This document shows positions 55,640-63,921 of a DNA stretch of 64,000 bases, in pieces (positions within the stretch are counted from its first letter, which is position 1; each line of letters opens with the position of its first letter). A program made the position numbers and the translations under genes. Under the pieces are notes generated by a model. That model ran no database searches. It saw nothing but the letters and a program-made list of their open reading frames with translations, and had not been told where the DNA came from. The stretch is from contig NZ_BJCF01000020.1 in NCBI RefSeq assembly GCF_005402965.1, positions 1 through 64,000 of the forward strand, written 5' to 3'. This stretch comes from Dolichospermum planctonicum. Its GTDB lineage: Bacteria > Cyanobacteriota > Cyanobacteriia > Cyanobacteriales > Nostocaceae.

Positions 55640-56386
55640 GTGGGAGTAGTATACATAGGCGATCGCGCAACAGGTAAGACTCACTTGGCCCTAGAGTTGG
55701 TCAACCCCAAAGGTGAATATGTCAAAGTTGCCAATCTCGATTATGACAATTTGAGGGTGCAATTGTTGGATGAGAACTCACAGCCCTACGCAACACCTCG
55801 GCAAATGCCACACCCCAGGTATTTGGAGATGGAGGTGCGGCTACCGTCTGGTAATAAGCAAATGGTGGTAGATTGGATTGATACAGCGGGGGAGGTGTGG
55901 GACAGGAATTTGCAAAAGGATGGTCCTGAAAGATGGAATCAATTTTTACAAACTCTTCGTAACAGCGAGGGACTGTTACTGATTCTGCCACCCCATCGGG
56001 GCATGGATTTACAACCGGGTACGGATGTGGAGCAGTTTGCCACGCAAAAACAATGGTGTAATCGTTTTGACAGGTGGGTAGAATTTTTTCATCACCAATG
56101 TCCTAATGTCAGACATTTAGCGATTTGTATCAATAAAGCTGATTTATTTTGTGATTTGACCAAGGAAGGTGGTAAACTAGCTTATAAGCCCTATGGTAGT
56201 TCCCTCAACTGGCAGCAGCGGCATATTTATGTTTTACAAAGATATTTTCGTCCGATTTATTCCCAATTAGAACAATTAAATAATGGTCTTTCCGGTGGCT
56301 CGGTGCGGTGTTTCATTACATCTATTCATCATCGAGGTTTATTAGAATTACCTTGGATTTATTTGGGTAGTTTTTTAGCGAAATAG
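55640..56386 (+). CDS. P-loop GTPase-like protein A
   Basis: A 248-residue small-GTPase-like protein consisting almost entirely of the G domain. G1/P-loop GDRATGKT at 7-14, G3 DTAGEVW at 81-87 (in VVDWIDTAGE), G4 NKAD at 165-168 (CINKADLF), and a possible G5 at ITSIHH near 228. The only usable start is the GTG at 55640; no ATG or TTG lies in frame upstream, and AAGG precedes it. It has a HIP1-like CGATCGC in the P-loop codons. It lies 340 bases upstream of two further GTPases, separated from them by a hairpin repeat that is inverted relative to one on its other side. Specific family not recognised; a multi-GTPase system is inferred. Confidence 0.75.
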   Translation: MGVVYIGDRATGKTHLALELVNPKGEYVKVANLDYDNLRVQLLDENSQPYATPRQMPHPRYLEMEVRLPSGNKQMVVDWIDTAGEVWDRNLQKDGPERWNQFLQTLRNSEGLLLILPPHRGMDLQPGTDVEQFATQKQWCNRFDRWVEFFHHQCPNVRHLAICINKADLFCDLTKEGGKLAYKPYGSSLNWQQRHIYVLQRYFRPIYSQLEQLNNGLSGGSVRCFITSIHHRGLLELPWIYLGSFLAK

Positions 56387-56549
56387 GTGGGAATTGTGTT
56401 AAACAGATTTTTTCAGGTTTTTTCAGGGATTGAAACCAGCACCGGTCATGAGAAATCCCATCTACACAGGCAAAACCCGCCGGTACTGATTGGAAATTCA
56501 TCATTTATTTAGTCCACTTTCTGCGGACTTTGTTTGTATAGCCGCAAAT

Positions 56550-56647
56550 TACAGCAGTTATCCGTTTATGAAGTACAGATATTAATAATAAAACTCTTGT
56601 GGTGCGGGCATCTTGCCCGCACAAGGTGTACCTCACTCAAAGCTACT
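56550..56647 (+). repeat. Right inverted copy of hairpin repeat flanking GTPase A
   Basis: Core palindrome GTGCGGGCATCTTGCCCGCAC (9-bp arms, 3-base loop) at about 56600-56621 with shared flanks AAGTACAGATATTAATAATA and GGTGTACCTCACTCAAAGC. It is the uninterrupted version of the element at 55285-55455, in opposite orientation. Confidence 0.8.
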
Positions 56648-56727
56648 TGCTGTATATTGCTGGGACTATCTTCATCATTCTCCGTTGTTGAAATAATTAA
56701 ATAATTAATTAGTTAAAAGGGTGTAAC

Positions 56728-57552
56728 ATGAGCAACATTCATATCATCGGACCACAGGCTTCTGGCAAAACTACTTATTTAGCGGCTTTGGCTTATCAAC
56801 CACGAAAAGCAACATGGAAAAAGAAAAATTTTAAAGTGCAAGCATTGAATGAAGAAACCAAAGAATTAGCAGACAAAGCGGAAAACATTATTTTAGAGGG
56901 TGCATCTTTAGAACCTACTCAGAAATATGTGAAATCAATTGATGATTTGAAAGTCTATTCATTCATGATTGAAATTCAGAAAAAATGGCGAAAACTAGAG
57001 CAGCTAAACTTAGCTGTGCGAGACTATCCAGGAGAGGTTTTTAAAGAGTTAGAATCAGTCTCTACCGATCCATTACATGAAGAATTTATGAATGAGTGTT
57101 TAAGTAAAGATACTCAAGGGTGTTTAATTCTATTAACAGAGTGGAGACAAGGAACGGATAAATTTTATAAACGAGTCTTTAAAAGGTTTATAGATTTAAT
57201 GGATAAACAGGGAAGATTGCATGATTTACGGTTAGCTGTAGCCATGAGTAAATGTGAACGGGGGGAACTGTGGCCTGGTCGTTTAGATCCTGAAAATGAT
57301 TTATTTGCTATTCATTTCCCGGAAACACTGTCATTTTTAAAAGACAATATTTCTCATAAAAATTTACAGTTTTATGCCATATCTACCTTTGGGGTTTTAA
57401 GAAATAAAGATCCGCGCCCCAATCGTAAGGAAGAATTAGGACAAGGGGGCAGATATTCAGTGTTACGAGAAACTGATAACTGGTCGCCCTATGGCATGAT
57501 TTCACCTCTCTATTGGTTAAGTACAGGTAAGAGGATGAAAGAAGATGTTTAA
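56728..57552 (+). CDS. P-loop GTPase-like protein B
   Basis: A 274-residue G-domain protein. G1 GPQASGKT at 8-15, G3 DYPGEVF at 99-105, hydrophobic strand GCLILLTEW near 131, G4-like SKCE at 174-177 followed by ELW, and the C-terminal signature WSPYGMISPLYWLSTGKR near 250. It is paralogous to protein C: both share the DYxGE, xKCExxxLW, FGxLxxKxPxPN and P(F/Y)GxxxPxYWLxTGxR patterns. The Glu in place of Asp in G4 makes guanine specificity uncertain. The ATG at 56728 is preceded by AAAGGGTG. It overlaps gene C by eight bases, so translation is coupled. Confidence 0.78.
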   Translation: MSNIHIIGPQASGKTTYLAALAYQPRKATWKKKNFKVQALNEETKELADKAENIILEGASLEPTQKYVKSIDDLKVYSFMIEIQKKWRKLEQLNLAVRDYPGEVFKELESVSTDPLHEEFMNECLSKDTQGCLILLTEWRQGTDKFYKRVFKRFIDLMDKQGRLHDLRLAVAMSKCERGELWPGRLDPENDLFAIHFPETLSFLKDNISHKNLQFYAISTFGVLRNKDPRPNRKEELGQGGRYSVLRETDNWSPYGMISPLYWLSTGKRMKEDV

Positions 57553-58423
57553 TTTATTTAAGAATAAAAATCAGCCCCCATTACAAAGTAGTGCAGTATT
57601 ACGAATTATAGGCGATCGCACTTCTGGAAAAACCACATATATGGCCTCCTTAGCCCGATGGCCAAATGCTGATCCTGATAGTCCAGTGCAAGCTGTAACC
57701 GCAGTGGACGAAGGGGGAGAAGACCTGATCAATAAAGCTCAAAATATCTTAGAACAGGGGTTACAATTAGAACAAACTGATTTAAGTAAAAATGTATCAG
57801 AGGTGAAAGACTGCACCTTACAAATTACGCTGAAGGAAAAAAAATTAGGTGCTAAATTACTGAATTTAAACGTCAGTTCTAAAGATTATGCTGGGGAATT
57901 TTTTACAGACTTGCTGCATAAAGTCAAAGATCCTCTATTAGATGAATATTTAGAAGACTGTTTACAGTGTAATGGTATTCTGTTTTTAGTTGATGGTAGT
58001 AGTCGGCGCAAAGATTTAGAATATGCCAATGGTTTAGATAAATTGCTGTTAGCACTAGACCGGAATGATCTGGGTGGAAGTAAGCGGCGCATTGCCTTAG
58101 TATTGAATAAATGTGAACAATCTGATTTGTGGGTAAATCGAGATAAACCAGCATTTTTAGCATCAGCAAGGTTTCCCCAAGTTTGCAGAAAATTACAATC
58201 ATGGCAACAAATGGGCGGGGGTAACATAGAATTTTTTGCAGCTTCAGCTTTTGGGATGTTGGGTAGTAAATATCCTGAACCAAATGTTAACTTATTAAGT
58301 AGAAATAGGGGAGGGGTAACAGCGGTAATTAAAAATCCCAAACTTTGGCGGCCTTTTGGTTTGGTTGCTCCCATTTATTGGCTTTGTACAGGTTCACGTC
58401 ATCCAGAATTAGATAAAGGTTAA
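57545..58423 (+). CDS. P-loop GTPase-like protein C
   Basis: A 292-residue paralogue of protein B. After a basic leader (MFNLFKNKNQPP) come G1 GDRTSGKT at 23-30, G3 DYAGEFF at 114-120, the strand GILFLVDGSSRRKD near 144, G4-like NKCE at 188-191 and the C-terminal WRPFGLVAPIYWLCTGSR near 270. The start ATG overlaps the stop of gene B (GAAGATGTTTAA). It precedes the large membrane protein by four bases. Tandem, divergent GTPases in one operon suggest heteromeric switching. No effector domain is attached. Confidence 0.78.
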   Translation: MFNLFKNKNQPPLQSSAVLRIIGDRTSGKTTYMASLARWPNADPDSPVQAVTAVDEGGEDLINKAQNILEQGLQLEQTDLSKNVSEVKDCTLQITLKEKKLGAKLLNLNVSSKDYAGEFFTDLLHKVKDPLLDEYLEDCLQCNGILFLVDGSSRRKDLEYANGLDKLLLALDRNDLGGSKRRIALVLNKCEQSDLWVNRDKPAFLASARFPQVCRKLQSWQQMGGGNIEFFAASAFGMLGSKYPEPNVNLLSRNRGGVTAVIKNPKLWRPFGLVAPIYWLCTGSRHPELDKG

Positions 58424-58427
58424 AAAC

Positions 58428-60788
58428 ATGAGTTCACCAAATATTGAAATTCACGAATTTAGTACAGGTATTCACGTTCAAGAAAGGGCTAATGGTTGGG
58501 TGTCTCTGGGTTTTACCGGACAATACATGAACGCCACTATTAACCCTATTCCTCCAGTGGTAGAAAGGTCTATTGCTAATCAGGAATTTGCTTTAACTGA
58601 AGGATCTTCTACGGAAAAGCCAGCAATTATCGGCCGAATAGTAGGAAGTGGTGATGATGTTTGGTCTGTCATGGCTATTGTCACACGAGGACAGGATGAA
58701 ACGGGACGCAGTGCGGCTTTTTATCGTTATTTTTTGTGTCAGGGAGATCATAATTTACGGTTTATATTGGCTTGGTGGGAACAAAACCAAAAACCAACAT
58801 TTAACCCCTTAGATTTTCAAGATAGTCCTTTTTTATTTATGAAAGAATCAGGTTTACCTGAAGTGACAAATGAGGATAAATCTTTACCGTTTGCACAAGA
58901 TCAAGCAATAGTATTACCAGCAGAAAATCAACATGATTTATATACTCTTAACGCTTTAGCAATCACAAAATTTAACAAGTCTAAAAAAGTTTTACCTGTT
59001 GCGTGGGCTTTTAATGTAGAAGCATTGGAAAAACCAGAACGGTTTCAGGTAATTCAACCAGCATCACAAAAGGCTTATGAAGGATTAAAACGAGCTATTG
59101 CTAATGCTGGTCAGGTTGTTTCAGCAATAAATGTTGATGAAGCAGCCTTAAAATCTGCCATTCGCAGTTTAATCAATAGTTCTACTGTCAAGCCAGAAGT
59201 AGTAGAGGAAATTGTTAAAGGGTTAGAAAATAAAGAAGTTACCGCTGAATATTGGGAAAAATTATTTAATGCTCAAGGTGCGGAACAAGCCATTAGACAA
59301 AAGATTTATAGTCCCCAAATGGTGCGGTTAATAACCCTAAGAGCAATGGTAAATCCAAAAACATTACCGCAGTTTTTAGCATGGTTGAATATTCAAGGGG
59401 GTAAAAAACCTGACCAGCATCAAACTATATCTTTAGAGTTGCAAAAAGCTATTCGGGGTTTATTACCTAAGGAACAACTTGCAAAAGGGATTAAATATCT
59501 ACTATTAGATTTATTAAATCAGAAAATATCTGTAGATAGTCTTTGTTGGTTATTAACAACAAATGGTAGTGCTTGGATTTATGCACAAAAACAATTTATT
59601 GCTGATATTCAGGCTGATTTACAACTAATTGATGATCATTTTTCTAGTCCTAAGACTGCATACAAAAGCAGTTCCTACCCTAATCCTAATTCAGTATTCC
59701 CTAGCAGTTCTTCTGTGGGTTCTGAAAATGATTTACAACTCCATCATCTTCAACCACCAATTAAAAAGGATTCATGGCAAAATAATTTTAAATGCCAAAA
59801 GCAAATTTGGGCAACTTTAATCAATAGTTGGCAAGGTATTCGACAAGGATACTACAAAGGGGAAGAATATCAACCTTTTGCTGAATTATTTAAAAAGTTC
59901 AGAGAATATGATTTAGCTGCATATTTTTATCAAGTGAGTGATGGAATAGTTGACAAAGATTTATATGATGAAGTAGCTAATCAACAACATCGTCGCTCAC
60001 CTGTTGTTTTTGGTTTACGTCTTGAACCGAAAAAGAATTTAATTGATCATGTTCTTGATTTTATTACTATGGAGGTTGATATGAAAATTCAATTTGTTGT
60101 TCCTATTTCACTATTCATCTTAGTCAGTGGTTGGTTTATCGGTGCAAAAAATTGGGAATCTTATACTAGTGCAACTGATATTGAAAAATCTTTGTGTAGC
60201 AAGACTTTTGAAAAAGATGATCAAAACAAAGATATTAAAAACTGTCAGGTTATAGTTTTAAATCAAGGTTATAGTTTTAGTGAAATCAAGCAATTAGTTC
60301 CAGCAGTTGTGGATGATATTGTTAGTGAAAAAACAAAACCAGATCAAACACCTAATAAACCACAAGAATCAACAACATCATCAACAGTAGCAAAAAAAGA
60401 AGAAGAAGATATAAAAAAAGCAGTCATAGACAAGCTGGGAAATATTTTGTATCCAAACAATACAGCATTTCAATATGAGGATTTAGATTCTGGTAAAGAA
60501 ACGACAGATTTAGCGATTCAAAAGCAATGGGTGACAGCAATTTATAATTATCAAATTAAAAAGAATGTAACATATCAAAAAATTATTGCAGATGCAAATA
60601 ATGGGAGTGGAGACAATCAATGTAACCTGCAAATTGGGATATGTTTATGGCCATTGGGACAGAACACTACTACTAGTAATGGTACTGATGATGTAAGAAG
60701 TTCTGAGCTTTACAAAAAATTGAAAAATGATATTTCAGCAGCCATGAAACCACAACAGCCAAAAGTCAATAATAAAACCAATCCGTGA
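58428..60788 (+). CDS. Large transmembrane protein of the GTPase cluster
   Basis: A 786-residue protein starting four bases after gene C, so part of the same operon. Parts: an N-terminal beta-rich domain (about 1-200, e.g. GWVSLGFTGQYMN, AAFYRYFLCQGDHNLRFI); a helical domain (about 235-540, e.g. VTAEYWEKLFNAQG, YSPQMVRLITLRAM, QKQIWATLINSWQG); one membrane helix at 553-572 (FVVPISLFILVSGWFIG); and an outer domain (about 575-786) with four Cys (SLCSKT, NCQVI, QCNLQIGICLW). I know no named family. GGAGGTTGATATG at 60071-60083 gives an internal in-frame start at residue 552, which could make the membrane/outer module separately. Inferred role: adaptor or effector coupling GTPases to the membrane. 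Confidence 0.7.
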   Translation: MSSPNIEIHEFSTGIHVQERANGWVSLGFTGQYMNATINPIPPVVERSIANQEFALTEGSSTEKPAIIGRIVGSGDDVWSVMAIVTRGQDETGRSAAFYRYFLCQGDHNLRFILAWWEQNQKPTFNPLDFQDSPFLFMKESGLPEVTNEDKSLPFAQDQAIVLPAENQHDLYTLNALAITKFNKSKKVLPVAWAFNVEALEKPERFQVIQPASQKAYEGLKRAIANAGQVVSAINVDEAALKSAIRSLINSSTVKPEVVEEIVKGLENKEVTAEYWEKLFNAQGAEQAIRQKIYSPQMVRLITLRAMVNPKTLPQFLAWLNIQGGKKPDQHQTISLELQKAIRGLLPKEQLAKGIKYLLLDLLNQKISVDSLCWLLTTNGSAWIYAQKQFIADIQADLQLIDDHFSSPKTAYKSSSYPNPNSVFPSSSSVGSENDLQLHHLQPPIKKDSWQNNFKCQKQIWATLINSWQGIRQGYYKGEEYQPFAELFKKFREYDLAAYFYQVSDGIVDKDLYDEVANQQHRRSPVVFGLRLEPKKNLIDHVLDFITMEVDMKIQFVVPISLFILVSGWFIGAKNWESYTSATDIEKSLCSKTFEKDDQNKDIKNCQVIVLNQGYSFSEIKQLVPAVVDDIVSEKTKPDQTPNKPQESTTSSTVAKKEEEDIKKAVIDKLGNILYPNNTAFQYEDLDSGKETTDLAIQKQWVTAIYNYQIKKNVTYQKIIADANNGSGDNQCNLQIGICLWPLGQNTTTSNGTDDVRSSELYKKLKNDISAAMKPQQPKVNNKTNP

Positions 60789-60982
60789 GGTAGTAGAGTT
60801 AAATTACTCCACCTAGTCCCCCGGATGTATTGGAGGGAGATTGTTCCCTTTGCAAAAAGGTGGGGTAAAACGAGATTTTGTCGTAATTCACTGTGTCCAC
60901 ACCGTAGCGGGGAATTGATTCCCCGTCTGACTGATTGACTGACGGGCTAAAAAAATTTACTAAAAGCTAATTTACGAAATCA

Positions 60983-62539
60983 ATGAACTTAGAAACATCA
61001 CTAAGACCAGCCATAAGGAAATTAATCCACAGTTCCCAAGTCAAACCGGAAGCGGTGGGGGTAATTGTAGCAGGGTTAGAAAATGAGAATGTCACTGCTG
61101 AAGACTGGGAAACTCTATTTAATAAAGAAGGTGCTGAAATTGCCATCAAACAAAAAATTTATAGTCCCCAATTGGTGCGGTTAATAACCCTAAGAGCAAT
61201 AGTAATTCCAGAAACATTACCGGAGTTTTTAGCATGGTTGAATATGCAAAGGGTTAAGAAACTTGACCAGCATCAAACTATATCTTTAGAGTTGCAAAAA
61301 GATATTGGGCTTTTATTTCCTCGTCCTCAAGAGCAACTAACAAAAGGGATTAACTATCTACTAATGAATTTATTGAATCAGCAAATATCGGTAGATTGTG
61401 TATATTGGTTATTAACCACAGATGGTAGTGCTTGGGCTTATGCTCAAAAAGAGTTTATTACCGATGTTAAATATGATTTACAATTAATTGATGATTATTC
61501 TACTGGACAACTGGACCAGAAATTTTTTAACCGTCTTAAAAGTCGAAAGCAAATTTGGGCAACTTTAATAAGTAATTGGCAAGGTATTCAAAAAGGAAAT
61601 CATAAAAGCGAAGAATATCAACCTTTAGCTGAATTATTGGCAAGGTTAAAAGAATATGAGTTGGCTGCATATTTTTATCAAGTGAGTCAAGGCAATGTTA
61701 ATAACGATTTATTTTATAAGATGGCTTATGAAAAATATCTCCAAATTCATCCCCATCCTACTAATGTACCTTATCAAAAATACCGCAACTCTCATATTAC
61801 TGTTTACGGCTTACAGATTAAACGGAAACCGACATTGGTTGAATTTATAGATCATGTTCTTTATTTTATTACTCTGGAGGTTGATATGAAAATTCGATTT
61901 GTTGTTCCTATTTCACTATTAATCTTAGTCAGTGGTTGGTTTATCGGTGCAAAAAGTTGGGAATCTTATACCGATAAAACTGATATTGAAAAATCTTTGT
62001 GTAGCAAGACTTTTGAAAAAGATGATAAAAACAAAGATATTAAAAACTGTCAGGTTATAGTTTTAAATCCAGGTTATAGTTTTAGTGAAATCAAGCAATT
62101 AATTCCAGCGGTTGTGAAGGATGTTATTAATGAAAAAACAAAACAAAATCCAGGAGCAGTAGAACAAACAGAAGAAAATATAAAAAAAGAAGTCCTAGAA
62201 AAGTTAGAAAGTTTAACAGGAAGTACAGCACTTCAATATGAGGATTTAAACTCTGGTAACGAACCGACTTTAGAGAGTCAAAAGCAATGGGTGACAGCAA
62301 TTTATAATTATCAAATTAAAAAGAATGAAACATATAAAAAAATTATTGCAGATGCAAATAATGGGAGTGGAGACAATCAATGTAACCTGCAAATTGGGAT
62401 ATGTTTATGGCCATTGGGACAGAACACTACTACTAGTAATGGTGTTAATGATGTAAGAAGTTCTGAGCTTTACAAAAAATTGAAAAATGATATTTCAGCA
62501 GCCATGAAACCACAACAGTCAACAGTCAACAGTCAATAA
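60983..62539 (+). CDS. Truncated tandem paralogue of the large transmembrane protein
   Basis: A 518-residue protein that begins at the equivalent of residue 240 of its upstream neighbour: MNLETSLRPAIRKLIHSSQ aligns to the start of the helical domain. It keeps the helical domain, the membrane helix (about 303-322) and the outer domain with the same four Cys, but lacks the N-terminal beta-rich domain. The outer-domain coding DNA is nearly identical to that of the first copy, including ATTGCAGATGCAAATAATGG, which indicates a recent duplication or gene conversion; the helical domain is more diverged. The internal GGAGGTTGATATG start is kept at 61876-61888. Confidence 0.7.
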   Translation: MNLETSLRPAIRKLIHSSQVKPEAVGVIVAGLENENVTAEDWETLFNKEGAEIAIKQKIYSPQLVRLITLRAIVIPETLPEFLAWLNMQRVKKLDQHQTISLELQKDIGLLFPRPQEQLTKGINYLLMNLLNQQISVDCVYWLLTTDGSAWAYAQKEFITDVKYDLQLIDDYSTGQLDQKFFNRLKSRKQIWATLISNWQGIQKGNHKSEEYQPLAELLARLKEYELAAYFYQVSQGNVNNDLFYKMAYEKYLQIHPHPTNVPYQKYRNSHITVYGLQIKRKPTLVEFIDHVLYFITLEVDMKIRFVVPISLLILVSGWFIGAKSWESYTDKTDIEKSLCSKTFEKDDKNKDIKNCQVIVLNPGYSFSEIKQLIPAVVKDVINEKTKQNPGAVEQTEENIKKEVLEKLESLTGSTALQYEDLNSGNEPTLESQKQWVTAIYNYQIKKNETYKKIIADANNGSGDNQCNLQIGICLWPLGQNTTTSNGVNDVRSSELYKKLKNDISAAMKPQQSTVNSQ

Positions 62540-62607
62540 TAAAACCAATCCGTGAGGTAGTAGAGTTAAATTACGCCACCTAGTCCCCCGGATGTATTGG
62601 TGGGAGA

Positions 62608-63072
62608 TTGTTCCCTTTGCAAAAAGGTGGGGTAAAAAAGAATTTAATTGATCATGTTCTTGATTTGATTACTTTGGAGGTGGATATGAAAATTCAATTT
62701 GTTGTTCCTGTTTCACTATTAATCTTAGTCAGTGGTTCGTTTATTGATGTCAAAAATTGGCAATCTTCTACTAGTGCTATTGATATTGAAAAATCTTTGT
62801 GTAGCAAGACTTTCCACGATGATGAAAACTGTCCGGTTAGAGTTTTAGAGCCAGAGACAAGTTATGCTTTTAGTGCAATCAAGCCATTAGTTCCAGTGGT
62901 TGTAGATGATGTTATTGATGAAAAAACAAAACCAAATCAAATACCTAACAACATTAACAAAAACGGTCAAGAAATATCACGAACACAACTAAGACGAAAA
63001 AACAGAAGAACATATACGAGAAGAGGTCCTAGAAAAGTTAGAAAGAGTTTTAACAGGAAGTACAGGCCTTAA
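62608..63072 (+). pseudogene. Third, decayed copy of the membrane/outer module
   Basis: From 62608 the frame gives 154 residues; the useful part starts with the ATG at 62686 (GGAGGTGGAT upstream): MKIQFVVPVSLLILVSGSFI, then IEKSLCSKTFHDDENC. The membrane helix and first two Cys are kept. After about residue 115 the frame shifts: the neighbouring frame reads TEEHIREEVLEKLERVLTGS, which matches the second copy (EENIKKEVLEKLESLTGS). An indel, perhaps in the A-run near 62995-63000, caused this; that frame ends at TAG 63074-63076. The remaining outer domain is missing. Confidence 0.72.
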
Positions 63073-63100
63073 GTAGGTTGGCGTTAAAAATTGTCGTTAT

Positions 63101-63204
63101 GACAGGGGAAGAGGTGACAGGTGACAGGGGACAGGTGACAGGGGACAGGTGACAGGGGACAGGGGAAGAGGTGACAGGGGACAGGTGACAGGTGACAGGG
63201 GACA
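63101..63204. repeat. GACAGGGG/GACAGGT tandem repeat array
   Basis: Heptamer units GGTGACA and GGGGACA alternate for about 100 bases, with occasional GGGGAAGA. It is the same family as the array at 25196-25305 and directly precedes the GAAGAGG array. Confidence 0.88.
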
Positions 63205-63451
63205 GGGAAGAGGGAAGAGGGAAGAGGTAAGAGGGAAGAGGTAAGAGGGAAGAGGTAAGAGGGAAGAGGTAAGAGGGAAGAGGTAAGAGGGAAGAGGTAA
63301 GAGGGAAGAGGTAAGAGGTAAGAGGGAAGAGGGAAGAGGGAAGAGGGAAGAGGGAAGAGGGAAGAGGTAAGAGGGAAGAGGGAAGAGGGAAGAGGTAAGA
63401 GGGAAGAGGGAAGAGGTAAGAGGGAAGAGGGAAGAGGGAAGAGGGAAGAGG
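63205..63451. repeat. Long GGGAAGA/GGTAAGA heptamer array
   Basis: About 35 consecutive 7-base units, either GGGAAGA or GGTAAGA, run for nearly 250 bases, often alternating to form 14-base superunits. Both the strand bias (only purines plus T) and unit length are striking. A 145-codon minus-strand frame through it is repeat-encoded (FPLPSSL/FPLPSYL) and not called. Confidence 0.9.
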
Positions 63452-63475
63452 CTTCGCCGTGAGCGTCAGCCGAAC

Positions 63476-63535
63476 GGTTTTGGGCAATTTTACTTTTCGT
63501 TACTTATGTCGGTTTTTTCCGTTCACTTACTTAGT
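63476..63535 (+). repeat. Dispersed repeat (GGTTTTGGGCAA...GTTCAC type), copy 2
   Basis: About 60 bases, GGTTTTGGGCAATTTTAC to CACTTACTTAGT, nearly identical to the reverse complement of 15861-15922. In both places it borders A/G-rich heptamers. Confidence 0.7.
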
Positions 63536-63550
63536 TCGTAAAAAAGTTCC

Positions 63551-63788
63551 GTAATTTTACCCCACGAAAGTCCCCCTCAAGGGGGGAAATAAGAAAATAT
63601 GGTTTTTTTCTATAAGGGGGGAAATAAAAAAATACTGAATTGTTGTACAATGTGGGGGGATGTTTTAAACGTGGTGTCCGGTAATTTTACTCCACGAAAG
63701 TCCCTCTCAAGGGGGGGAAATAAGAAAATATGGTTTTTTATAAGGAGGGGAAATAAAAAATACAAAAAATACTGAATTGTTGTAAAAT
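63551..63788. repeat. Two direct repeats of ~100 bp
   Basis: Copy 1 at 63551-63651 and copy 2 at 63681-63788 both run GTAATTTTAC, CCACGAAAGTCC, CTCAAGGGGGG, AAATAAGAAAATATGGTTTT, AAATAAAAAA and TACTGAATTGTTGTA, with small indels. They lie just upstream of the last gene of the window. Confidence 0.82.
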
Positions 63789-63921
63789 ATAAATACTGCA
63801 TTGAAAATGATAAATTGCAAAAACGCCACAGTGAAACCATCATTTCCTGGGGAATGCTACCCTAAGGAAGTTTGTAAATTTATAGGTTTCCTTTCTTTAC
63901 TGACAATAAGAGGATAAAAAA

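Noticed and set aside
55600-55680. Alternative ATG at 55600 as start of GTPase A
   Set aside because: It is in a different frame and reaches a stop at the P-loop, so it would need a frameshift.
57886-58374. 162-codon minus-strand frame inside GTPase C
   Set aside because: Opposite strand of a motif-rich GTPase gene; shadow.
63101-63451. Tandem repeats as a possible CRISPR array
   Set aside because: Units are 7 bp with no unique spacers, so not CRISPR; no cas genes are in the window.
63050-63487. 145-codon minus-strand frame over the GAAGAGG array
   Set aside because: Seven-residue FPLPSSL-type repetition follows only from the DNA repeat.
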